From JAAYJT01 sp037445555 (GTDB lineage Bacteria; Bacteroidota; Bacteroidia; Bacteroidales; JAAYJT01), in contig JBBIKG010000004.1 of the NCBI GenBank assembly GCA_037445555.1, positions 62,001 through 126,000 on the forward strand: a DNA stretch of 64,000 bases, in the 5' to 3' direction. Each line of letters starts with the position of its first letter. The stretch's first letter is position 1. The notes below the pieces were generated by a model. It made no database searches, was not told where the DNA came from, and worked only from the letters and a program-made list of their open reading frames with translations. A program made the translations under genes and the position numbers. This document shows positions 53,732 through 62,011 of this stretch, piece by piece.

Positions 53732-54773
53732 AAAACGAAAATTAACCATTGCAGTATCGGGGCTCAATGCCATTGACAGTCCGGGCCCGGGTGTGGCGGT
53801 AATCAGGGGGTTGAAAGAGGCTGAATTTTTTGACTGCCGCATCATAGGACTTGGGTATGAATCGCTCGAACCGGGCATTTTTATGCATGACCTTGTAGAA
53901 AAAACATATCTGATTCCCTACCCTTCTTCGGGCATTGACAGCATCATGGAAAGGATTGAATACATCCATGCCCAGGAAAATCTGGATGTGATTATTCCCA
54001 ACTTCGATGCGGAGCTATACCCCTTCATCCGGCTGGAAAAGCGGCTGAAGGAAATGGGTATTTCGACCTTTTTGCCTACGATGGAGCAGTTTGAGGAACG
54101 CCACAAGGTAAACCTGGATGCCTTCGGGCAAAAATATGGCATCAAAGTGCCTAAAGGGAAAGTATATCACCAGCTGAACGAGATGAACAACATCGGCAAG
54201 GAGTTTCAGTATCCGGTGCTGATCAAGGGAAAATATTACGACGCTTATGTGGCTTACAATGTGGATCAGGCCAAGACTTTTTACAACAAAATAACTGCCA
54301 AATGGGGATCGCCTGTCATTGTGCAGGAATTTGTTCACGGTACCGAATTCAACGTCACCGGTCTCGGCGACGGAAAAGGGAATACGGTGGCAGCCGTGCC
54401 CATGCGCAAGCAATATATCACCGACAAAGGTAAGGCATGGGGCGGGGTAAGCATTGCGGATTACCGCATGCTTGAACTCACCCATAAATTTATAAGTCAG
54501 ACAAAGTGGCGAGGCGGATTTGAGCTGGAACTGATGAAGGATAAGAATAGCGATTTTTATCTGCTTGAGATAAATCCACGTATGCCCGCCTGGATCTACC
54601 TTGCCGTGGGGGTGGGGCAGAATATTCCGGAGGCGCTGGTCAGGCTGGCCTTAGGAGAGGCAGTTACACCATTCCCCGACTATAAAGTGGGCAAGATGTT
54701 TGTGCGCTATGCCTGGGATATGATTGTGGACATCGAAGAGTTTCAGCAAATTTCGACCACTGGCGAGTTATAG
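53724..54773 (+). CDS. ATP-grasp ligase of unknown substrate
   Basis: A 349-residue ATP-grasp enzyme, the superfamily that joins a carboxylate to an amine via an acyl phosphate. A preATP-grasp Rossmann-like domain comes first (about 1-110, KLTIAVSGLNAIDSPGPGVAVI). Next are the ATP-binding subdomain (QYPVLIKGKYYDAYVAY, VIVQEFVHGTEFNVTGLGDGKG) and the catalytic part (FELELMKDKNSDFYLLEINPRMPAWIY) with the metal-binding Glu and Asn. It resembles the carbamoyl-phosphate-synthase-like subgroup. It is coupled to the PqqD-like gene and lies 53 bp before a PLP decarboxylase. Confidence 0.86.
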   Translation: MTEKRKLTIAVSGLNAIDSPGPGVAVIRGLKEAEFFDCRIIGLGYESLEPGIFMHDLVEKTYLIPYPSSGIDSIMERIEYIHAQENLDVIIPNFDAELYPFIRLEKRLKEMGISTFLPTMEQFEERHKVNLDAFGQKYGIKVPKGKVYHQLNEMNNIGKEFQYPVLIKGKYYDAYVAYNVDQAKTFYNKITAKWGSPVIVQEFVHGTEFNVTGLGDGKGNTVAAVPMRKQYITDKGKAWGGVSIADYRMLELTHKFISQTKWRGGFELELMKDKNSDFYLLEINPRMPAWIYLAVGVGQNIPEALVRLALGEAVTPFPDYKVGKMFVRYAWDMIVDIEEFQQISTTGEL

Positions 54774-54826
54774 CCGTCAAATTACCAAGCCCTGAATCAT
54801 TTTAACAACAAAAACTCAAAAACTAT

Positions 54827-56185
54827 ATGGAAAAACTCAGATATGAACGCCCAGTCATCAAGCGACTGGAAAACGAGATGCCCAACAAATTCGGCAGCCG
54901 CATCGAGCGCAACCCAAAGACTCACATCGATGGTGTACCGGTAAAAGATCTGATTGCCCGGTATGGTTCGCCCCTGTTCGTTGTCAGCGAAAAAACCATA
55001 CGCGCCACGCTGAAAAAGGCGAAAAAAGCTTTCACGATGCGCTATCCCAAGGTACAGTTTGCCTGGTCGTACAAGACAAATTACCTGGATGCCGTTTGCA
55101 ACGTGTTTCACCAGGAAGGCTCATGGGCCGAAGTGGTTTCGGGGTTTGAGTACGACAAAGCCCTGAAAAACGGGGTGAATCCCAAAAAGATCATTTTCAA
55201 CGGTCCGGACAAGACCGTGGATGACCTCACCAAGGCAATCAGTAACGATTCGCTGATACACATCGACCATCTCGACGAACTGTACACCATCATCGAGCTC
55301 ACCGAAAAGCTGCATGCCCGGCCAAGGGTTGCCATACGTGTAAATATGGACACCGGTGTGTATCCGATTTGGGATCGTTTCGGGTTTAATTACGAAAACG
55401 GGCAGGCATGGGACGCACTGAACAAAATCATGGCCTCGGGAACGATGGACCTTGTTGGGCTTCACTGCCATATCGGAACCTATATGCTCAGCCCCAAGGC
55501 GTATTCCATCGCCGCTATCAAACTGACCGATCTGGCGCTGGGACTGAAACGCAGATACAACCACACCATTAAATATATTGATTTAGGCGGAGGATTCCCT
55601 TCACGCAACACCCTCAAAGGAGCTTACCTCCCGGGAGCTGATACCACCCCAAGCTTTGAAGATTTTGCCGAAGAGATATCCACGGCATTACTCAATGCAG
55701 AGTATGCTGCCGGCGACCAGCCCCTGCTCATACTCGAAACAGGCCGCGCCCTTATCGATGAGGCCGGTTACCTGCTGGGCACCGTCATCTCAAACAAGCG
55801 TTCATCAACAGGTAAGCGCACCACCATTGTCGACATAGGTATCAACCTGCTGTTTACTTCTTTCTGGTATGATCATAAAATCACACCTGCACAGGAGTTC
55901 TCGCAATATAGTGAAGAAACGACCGTGTACGGCCCTTTGTGCATGAACATCGATGTGATACGCGAGAGTGCCGTTCTGCCGCTGCTCAACAAAGGAGACC
56001 AGTTTGTCATACATCACGTGGGCGCATATAACATGACCCAGTGGATGCAGTTTATCAACCTCAGGCCCAAGGTGGTGATGATCGACCTCAACGATCAGGT
56101 ACATGTTATCCGCGAGAATGAGACCATGGATGTGTTTAATGCCATCGAGGACATCCCGGATCATCTGAAGAAATTTGATCTCTGA
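54827..56185 (+). CDS. fold-type III PLP-dependent decarboxylase with leader-like N-terminus
   Basis: A 452-residue enzyme of the ornithine/diaminopimelate decarboxylase group. The PLP lysine is K83 in AWSYKTN. Other active-site blocks are LVGLHCHIGTYM, IDLGGGFPSRN, LLILETGRALIDEAG, and the dimer-partner Cys and Asp in YGPLCMNIDVI. The catalytic fold starts near residue 34. The first 32 residues (LRYERPVIKRLENEMPNKFG and basic residues after) are not part of the fold and contain Y6-x-x-P9-x-I11. This resembles the Y-x-x-P-x-L motif that PqqD-like domains bind in lasso-peptide leaders. The substrate cannot be assigned from sequence. Confidence 0.84.
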   Translation: MEKLRYERPVIKRLENEMPNKFGSRIERNPKTHIDGVPVKDLIARYGSPLFVVSEKTIRATLKKAKKAFTMRYPKVQFAWSYKTNYLDAVCNVFHQEGSWAEVVSGFEYDKALKNGVNPKKIIFNGPDKTVDDLTKAISNDSLIHIDHLDELYTIIELTEKLHARPRVAIRVNMDTGVYPIWDRFGFNYENGQAWDALNKIMASGTMDLVGLHCHIGTYMLSPKAYSIAAIKLTDLALGLKRRYNHTIKYIDLGGGFPSRNTLKGAYLPGADTTPSFEDFAEEISTALLNAEYAAGDQPLLILETGRALIDEAGYLLGTVISNKRSSTGKRTTIVDIGINLLFTSFWYDHKITPAQEFSQYSEETTVYGPLCMNIDVIRESAVLPLLNKGDQFVIHHVGAYNMTQWMQFINLRPKVVMIDLNDQVHVIRENETMDVFNAIEDIPDHLKKFDL

Positions 56186-56213
56186 TCAGGATGGAAAATT
56201 CAGGGAATCTGTC

Positions 56214-58418
56214 ATGATACAAAAAGCGGAAAAATCCATAACCCTCTTTTTGGAGGGAGTGCTGGTGAGTTACAGCCAGGTGTTTTTTTCAAAACAGAAG
56301 GTCTTTGCCTTAATCCTGATGGCAGTCACCTTTTTCGACTGGCTGACGGGGTTCAGCGGGCTGGTGGCAGTGCTGGTAGCCAACGTGGCAGCCAGCCTCA
56401 TCGGCTATCACAAACATCATATTTCGCAGGGGTTGTACGGATTCAACAGCCTGCTCGTCGGGCTGGGCATTGGCTCAAACTATGAGCCGGGACTGGAGTT
56501 TTTCTTTGTACTCGTGTTTGCCTCGCTTTTCACGGTGATGCTCACCGTCTGGATTGAGGCTTTTTTTGCAAAATACGGACTACCTTACCTCAGCTGGCCT
56601 TTCCTGATCGGCTTGTGGATCATCACGCTGGCTTCGCGTCAGTTTTCGTCGCTGCACATGAGCGAGAGGGGTATCTTCTATTTGAACGATCTCTATTCAT
56701 ACGGCGGCCTGCTGCTGGTAAAGCTTTACCAATGGGTCGGCGATATTCCGATGCACATTTCGGTGCTTGCCTACTTTAAATCCCTTGCCGCAATTTTCTT
56801 CCAGGAAAATGCCCTGGCCGGGCTGCTCATCGCCGTTGGCATAGTCTTTTATTCGCGCATAGCATTCCTTTTATCACTGGTCGGTTTTTTCTCAGGTTAT
56901 CTCTATTACCTAATTGTGGGTGCCAACCTGTCGGAACTTATTTACAGCTATATCGGTTTCAACTATATACTTACGGCGATCGCACTCGGGGGGTTTTTTA
57001 TCGTTCCATCGCGGTCCTCGTTTCTTTGGGTGATTTTGCTGACTCCCATCATCTCGTTTGTTATCACGTCAACAAGTGCATTTTTCGGCCTGATGGGATT
57101 ATCAATCTATTCGCTGGGTTTTAACCTGATCGTGATACTGTTTTTGTACGTGCTCAAGTTCAGGATTAAGAACTACTATCACCCCGAACTGGTGGTGGTT
57201 CAACAGTTCTCACCCGAGCGAAATCTTTATTCCCAGCAAAACTACAAAGTACGTTTTGATGTCTCGGCCTGGACCATGTTTTCGCTTCCTGTTATCGGTG
57301 AGTGGACTGTCACCCAGGGGCATGACGGAAAACATACGCATCGCGACGACTGGCGGCATGCCTGGGATTTTGAACTCCAGGACGAAGACAAAAAAACTTG
57401 GGACAACGACGGTCTCCAACTCAAAGACTATTATTGTTACGGCAAGCCCGTGGCTGCCCCCGCCGATGGCCTGGTGCAGGAAGTGCTCGATGGTGTGCCT
57501 GACAATCTGCCCGGACAGATGAATCTTGGCAGCAACTGGGGTAACACCATCGTGATTAAGCATGCCGATAAAGTGTACTCAAAACTTTGCCACCTGAAGC
57601 CCGGCAGCATAAAAACAATCAAAGGGGCCTTTGTGAAGAAAGGGGAAATCATTGCCCAGGTAGGTAACTCCGGCCGATCACCCATTCCTCATCTTCATTT
57701 CCAGATGCAGGCCGATCCTTTTATCGGGTCAAAAACCCTCGATTACCCCCTTGCAAGCTATCTGCTGACTACGGAAGACGGACCTGAGCTCATTACCTAT
57801 GCGAGACCGAAAGAAGGCCAGATGGTTTCAAACATCGTGAAAGACCAGAATATGGTCAGGGCTTTTAATTTTGTGCCGGGCCAAACAATTTCCTTTGAGA
57901 TGACACTGAATACTTTGGCAAAAAGGGTTGTAACCTGGGAAGTGAAAAGCGACATGTACAACTACACCTATCTCGAATGCCTTGAGAGTGAATCAAAAGC
58001 GTATTTCTACAATACCGGAAGTTTGTTTTACTTCACCCATTTTGAAGGCGATAAGACCTCGTTACTCTATTATTTTTATCTGGCCACATATAAGATAGTG
58101 TTGGGATACCACCATCGCCTCAGGGTTAGTGATACCTTTCCTCTCAACGCATTCAGAAACCGCTTCAGGCTTTTCTGGCACGACTTTGCTGCACCTTTCT
58201 ATTTTTTCATGAGTGCGGTGTACACCCTTGACTATGTGAGCCTTGATGACAATCTCAACTCCAGTACCATCACCCTAAAGTCAAGGGCAAGCCTCCGGAC
58301 GCTTAATCGGGAAAACCTCAGCTATCTCTTTGACCTGCAGATCAGTGACGGTCGTATCAGCCGAATGTCAGTGAATACCAAAGACACCCTGGTAGTTTCG
58401 GGTGAGATTGCATCATGA
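56214..58418 (+). CDS. urea-transporter-like membrane domain fused to M23 peptidase
   Basis: A 734-residue fusion starting at ATG 56214. Residues 1-320 form a urea transporter (UT) fold: about ten helices in two repeats, with the channel motifs GLYGFNSLLVGLGIG and GLPYLSWPFLIG, and in repeat two SYIGFNYILTAIALGGFF. After a linker comes an M23 (LytM-type) metallopeptidase domain, with H382-x3-D386 and H493-x-H495 as zinc ligands (RHAWDFE and IPHLHFQMQ). A C-terminal region (about 530-734) is beta-rich. The peptidase should face the periplasm and could cut peptidoglycan cross-links. The gene overlaps the next start by 4 bp. Confidence 0.86.
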   Translation: MIQKAEKSITLFLEGVLVSYSQVFFSKQKVFALILMAVTFFDWLTGFSGLVAVLVANVAASLIGYHKHHISQGLYGFNSLLVGLGIGSNYEPGLEFFFVLVFASLFTVMLTVWIEAFFAKYGLPYLSWPFLIGLWIITLASRQFSSLHMSERGIFYLNDLYSYGGLLLVKLYQWVGDIPMHISVLAYFKSLAAIFFQENALAGLLIAVGIVFYSRIAFLLSLVGFFSGYLYYLIVGANLSELIYSYIGFNYILTAIALGGFFIVPSRSSFLWVILLTPIISFVITSTSAFFGLMGLSIYSLGFNLIVILFLYVLKFRIKNYYHPELVVVQQFSPERNLYSQQNYKVRFDVSAWTMFSLPVIGEWTVTQGHDGKHTHRDDWRHAWDFELQDEDKKTWDNDGLQLKDYYCYGKPVAAPADGLVQEVLDGVPDNLPGQMNLGSNWGNTIVIKHADKVYSKLCHLKPGSIKTIKGAFVKKGEIIAQVGNSGRSPIPHLHFQMQADPFIGSKTLDYPLASYLLTTEDGPELITYARPKEGQMVSNIVKDQNMVRAFNFVPGQTISFEMTLNTLAKRVVTWEVKSDMYNYTYLECLESESKAYFYNTGSLFYFTHFEGDKTSLLYYFYLATYKIVLGYHHRLRVSDTFPLNAFRNRFRLFWHDFAAPFYFFMSAVYTLDYVSLDDNLNSSTITLKSRASLRTLNRENLSYLFDLQISDGRISRMSVNTKDTLVVSGEIAS

Positions 58419-59767
58419 ATAACACAGGTTTAAATAAGATGAGATGGCTGGCCTTTGTTGCCACAGTATGCCTGAGAGGGGTTTCGGCCACTTTACCGCT
58501 GCGCGCCCAGGACCTTCAAGATTTCAGGCAAGCCGACAGTCTCACCTACCAGCTTTACCAGCAGCAAGACTGGAGAGCGCTGGCCCTTGCCTCCCGCGAC
58601 GCGCTCCGCGCAGGGCACGACTATTACTATTTGCGCTTGCGTATGGGTATTGCTCAGTTTAACCTGGGGCATTATCGCATGGCAGCTGAGCATTTCGAAA
58701 AAGCCCTCTTATTCAATTCGGGCGATGCAGCTGGCCGTGATTACCTTAAAGCCAGCTATGAATACAGTCTTTTGTACCCTCAGGCAGCCCGGCTCGAGAA
58801 GCGATTTCCGCGTCCCAAGCATTATCTTCGGGATGAAATTGTGAAGGGATTTGAGCTGTTCGCAGGCGGGGCCGTTTCAGGAGGCCAGGCAAGTTTTAAT
58901 CGACTGGATATCGACGGACCAACCAACCTGTATGGTGAAGGCATCGGAAACGCCAACCTGTTCTACGGATATGCTGCACTGGCATTTGCACCTGCTGAGC
59001 ATCTCTATTGGCATGCCGGGTTCACCAGCCTGCAGCTTGCACGGTGCCAACGTATTGTCTTCGACGGCGCCGACACACTGGAGAAGACCTACTGGCTGAG
59101 GCAGCAACAGCTGTCAGGTAGGTTTCCCATGGTTATAGGTGGCACATGGATAGTTACTCCTGCCCTCAGCCTGATGCTGATTACCGATCAACCATATCAG
59201 GTAAGCTGGGACAAGAAGAACTCCAAATACATCATTCAAAGGTCGCAGGTGGTCACTGCCAACTACGTTATATCTCTGAGACTGGCAAAAGAGCTGCCTC
59301 ATGCCGGAATTGCCCTGATGGTCGGGAATTCTTACCTGAATACGAGTACACAGTGGCAGGCTTCGGTGATGACAAATGTCTATCCCCTGGCAAACATGAA
59401 TTTGTATCTGATATCACGGGTGTCGGCTTTTTCGGACAACAACAGCCTTCGGTGGAATTCGAAACTTGGCGTTGGAGCGAGGATCACCGATTTTCTGTGG
59501 GCTCAGGGCGCACACCTGTTTGGATCACTAAAGAACACTTACGACGAGGACCTTTTAGTTGTCTTCAACACCATCGGAACGGTTCTTTCACGTTCTACGT
59601 TTTCGGCATATTTGTTGATAAGAAATAACCTTACTTTGCAACTCGATTACAGCATGATGCGGCAACGTGACCAATATGTATCGTTCAGCAGTTCAACAAC
59701 AAGTATTTCACAATCATATAATTACATAAACCACCATTTGATGGGAGGCCTAAAATGGAAATTTTAA
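58415..59767 (+). CDS. TPR plus outer-membrane beta-barrel protein
   Basis: A 450-residue exported protein. A hydrophobic segment ends at LPLRAQ (about residue 32). Two TPR-like helix pairs follow (residues 35-125; GIAQFNLGHYRMAAEHFEKAL). The rest has alternating hydrophobic strands with aromatic girdles, ending in LMGGLKWKF, a typical outer-membrane barrel terminus. It starts in an ATGA overlap with the UT-M23 gene and its end overlaps the next gene by 13 bp, so translation is coupled across all three. I do not recognise the family. Confidence 0.7.
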   Translation: MNNTGLNKMRWLAFVATVCLRGVSATLPLRAQDLQDFRQADSLTYQLYQQQDWRALALASRDALRAGHDYYYLRLRMGIAQFNLGHYRMAAEHFEKALLFNSGDAAGRDYLKASYEYSLLYPQAARLEKRFPRPKHYLRDEIVKGFELFAGGAVSGGQASFNRLDIDGPTNLYGEGIGNANLFYGYAALAFAPAEHLYWHAGFTSLQLARCQRIVFDGADTLEKTYWLRQQQLSGRFPMVIGGTWIVTPALSLMLITDQPYQVSWDKKNSKYIIQRSQVVTANYVISLRLAKELPHAGIALMVGNSYLNTSTQWQASVMTNVYPLANMNLYLISRVSAFSDNNSLRWNSKLGVGARITDFLWAQGAHLFGSLKNTYDEDLLVVFNTIGTVLSRSTFSAYLLIRNNLTLQLDYSMMRQRDQYVSFSSSTTSISQSYNYINHHLMGGLKWKF

Positions 59768-60375
59768 GTAAGAAAAACTCACTTTTCCTATTCATGTGGC
59801 TTGCTGTTTCAGTAAGTCTTGCGCAGAATCAAAAATTGCAGGATGCTTTTTCGACCAGTTATAAAGCCGAGGCATCAGGCGAATATAACCGTGCCATTGA
59901 ACTGATGCGAAAAGAATACAACGAAAACTCCTATGAGCTGAATGTTCGGCTGGGCTGGCTGACATACAACAAGGGTTCGTTCACCGAATCGGCAGCCTAC
60001 TATAACAAGGCCATCCAGATCATGCCTATGAGCATCGAGGCCAGACTGGGATTTGCCCTACCGGCATCGGCTATGGGAAACTGGGATCAGGTGATTACAC
60101 GCTACAAGGAGATTTTGAAGATTGATCCCAACCATTACGTGACCAACTATCGCATGGGGCTTATCTACTACTACCGTCAGGATTATGCCACCGCTTTCAA
60201 ATTTTTCGAACGCATTGCCAACATGTATCCTTTCGACTACGATGCGGTAGTGATGTTTGGTTGGGCCAATCTGCGCCTGGGAAAAACCCGTGAGGCCAGG
60301 ATCCTGCTCAACAAAGCCCTGCTTATCAAACCCGGAGATGCTTCGGCACTCGAAGGGCTGGGAATGATAAAATAA
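59755..60375 (+). CDS. exported TPR protein
   Basis: A 206-residue protein with an N-terminal signal (LFLFMWLAVSVSLAQN, cleavage near residue 23) and about five tetratricopeptide repeats filling the rest. Examples are SGEYNRAIELMRKEYNENS, GSFTESAAYYNKAIQIMPM, MGNWDQVITRYKEILKID and DYATAFKFFERIANMYP. TPRs are scaffolds. Here it is likely a periplasmic partner of the barrel protein, whose last codons it overlaps. It is the last gene of the six-gene unit. Confidence 0.75.
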   Translation: MEILSKKNSLFLFMWLAVSVSLAQNQKLQDAFSTSYKAEASGEYNRAIELMRKEYNENSYELNVRLGWLTYNKGSFTESAAYYNKAIQIMPMSIEARLGFALPASAMGNWDQVITRYKEILKIDPNHYVTNYRMGLIYYYRQDYATAFKFFERIANMYPFDYDAVVMFGWANLRLGKTREARILLNKALLIKPGDASALEGLGMIK

Positions 60376-60392
60376 GGCGAAAACTTACTGTG

Positions 60393-60626
60393 TCATAAGC
60401 CGCACGAACCTCCGTTGCAACAGCAGCTGGGTGAGGATATCGGTTTGGAGTGTGATGCTTTTCTGGCCGGATTTGGTTCGCGGTGCTCATCGCATTGGCA
60501 GCCGCAATCGGGGCAATCGCTTATGTATTTCCAGCAGGGGCCGTATACAACGCTGGTGTATTCAAGCTTATTCCCTTCGGCTTCAAAAATCTGCTGGCAT
60601 TGATCGCACTTATATTGTTGTTTCAT
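60393..60626 (-). CDS. small zinc-ribbon protein
   Basis: A 77-residue cytosolic protein with a zinc ribbon. The first knuckle is CDQCQQIFEAEG, the second lies in ISDCPDCGCQC. The C-terminus is a cysteine-rich tail (SPSCCCNGGSCGL) that may bind another metal ion. The family is short and conserved among Bacteroidota, but the role is unknown. It is transcribed towards the six-gene unit and diverges from the butyrate kinase gene. Confidence 0.7.
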   Translation of the reverse strand: MKQQYKCDQCQQIFEAEGNKLEYTSVVYGPCWKYISDCPDCGCQCDEHREPNPARKASHSKPISSPSCCCNGGSCGL

Positions 60627-60820
60627 GATTGAGTGTTTTTCAAATAACGTGTCAAAAATAAAAATGTTTCCTGAAACCCCCGATGCTTATGCCATCAGCA
60701 TCAGGCTGCCTGCTCTGTTGCGGGGGCCAAAAATATTACCCTTATTCCAATACAAGTATTTAGCTTCGCAGACGAATGGCCAAAAACTGGTGTAAAGAGT
60801 AGAAAATTGAAACACTTATG

Positions 60821-60828
60821 TATTTTTG
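60821..60828 (+). promoter_or_regulatory. putative -7 box (TATTTTTG) for buk
   Basis: TAnnTTTG match 29 bp before the butyrate kinase ATG. Confidence 0.5.
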
Positions 60829-60856
60829 AACAATTATTCACCCACCCGTACAAGTT

Positions 60857-61936
60857 ATGCTGAACTTTAAGATTCTTGTCATATACCCTGATGTGGCGCA
60901 AACCAAGATTGCGGTCTATCAGAATGCCGAGGTTATTTTTCTGAAAACCATCGAGCACCAGCCCGATGTGATTGCCGGCTTTACCCGGATTGCCGATCAG
61001 CTTCCCATGCGGCTGGAGGCTATCATGAATGAACTTTCGTCGAACCAGGTGGACACTGCTGAAATACATATCATTATGGCGCGCGGTGGCCTGATCAAGC
61101 CTGTGAGGAGCGGTATTTACAACATCAATGAGGGCATGAAGCAGGACCTTACGAGGGGAATTATGGGCTGCCATGCCACCAACCTCGGCGGCCTGCTCGC
61201 CGATGCCATAGCACATCAGTTGCCAAATGCCAAAGCTTACCTCGGCGACCCGGTGGTTGTGGACGAGTTATCGGATATGGCCCGGGTCAGCGGCCATCCT
61301 TTGTTGCCGCGCAAGTCGATTTTTCATTGCCTCAACCACAAATTTATGGCCCGCAGGTATGCAAAAAGCGTATCCACCCCTTACGAAGATCTGAACCTGG
61401 TGATTGCCCACGTAGGGGGCGGGGGTATTTCGGTTGGCGCTCACCAGCACGGAAGAGTAGTGGATGTTAACCAGGCTTTTCACGGCGACGGTCCTTTTGC
61501 CATCTCACGTACCGGTACCTTGCCCGTGGGCGATCTGGTTGATCTGTGCTTCAGCGGACAGTTTTCCCACCACGACGTTCGCCGTATGATCAGCGAAGAG
61601 GGAGGATTATTTGCCTACTTGGGTACCAGCAGCATGCGCGACATCGAAGCCCGCCTCACCGACGGAGACGAGAAAACCATCTTTTATATTAAAGCCATGG
61701 CGTATCAGGTGGCCAAGGAGGTAGGGGCCATGACCACTGTGCTTGCCGGCAAGGTGGATGCCATCCTGCTGACAGGCAACCTGTTCGGAAACAAGGTCTT
61801 TGCGCATGAGGTCACCCATCGCATCGAGCACCTGGGAAAGATTCATGTATTCCCCATCGTGAACGATCTCGACGCACTGGCTGCCAACGGGATGCTGGTG
61901 CTGAGAGGAGAAACCGAAATACTTGAATACGAATAG
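60857..61936 (+). CDS. buk: butyrate kinase
   Basis: Converts butyryl phosphate and ADP to butyrate and ATP, with branched-chain acids as possible substrates. The 359-residue protein has the acetate/butyrate kinase (ASKHA) fold. It starts FKILVIYPDVAQTKIAVYQN. Diagnostic blocks include IMARGGLIKPVRSGIY, GCHATNLGGLLA, NLVIAHVGGGGISVGAHQHG, GPFAISRTGTLP and AILLTGNLFGNKVF. No phosphotransbutyrylase gene is next to it in this window. The PTA-like domain in MaeB is not expected to serve. Confidence 0.94.
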   Translation: MLNFKILVIYPDVAQTKIAVYQNAEVIFLKTIEHQPDVIAGFTRIADQLPMRLEAIMNELSSNQVDTAEIHIIMARGGLIKPVRSGIYNINEGMKQDLTRGIMGCHATNLGGLLADAIAHQLPNAKAYLGDPVVVDELSDMARVSGHPLLPRKSIFHCLNHKFMARRYAKSVSTPYEDLNLVIAHVGGGGISVGAHQHGRVVDVNQAFHGDGPFAISRTGTLPVGDLVDLCFSGQFSHHDVRRMISEEGGLFAYLGTSSMRDIEARLTDGDEKTIFYIKAMAYQVAKEVGAMTTVLAGKVDAILLTGNLFGNKVFAHEVTHRIEHLGKIHVFPIVNDLDALAANGMLVLRGETEILEYE

Positions 61937-62011
61937 CAAGCCTGAATATCACACCATCCAACGGATATTGCCGTTTTAATAAATACCGGTCTTTAACCTA
62001 AGCAGATTGCC

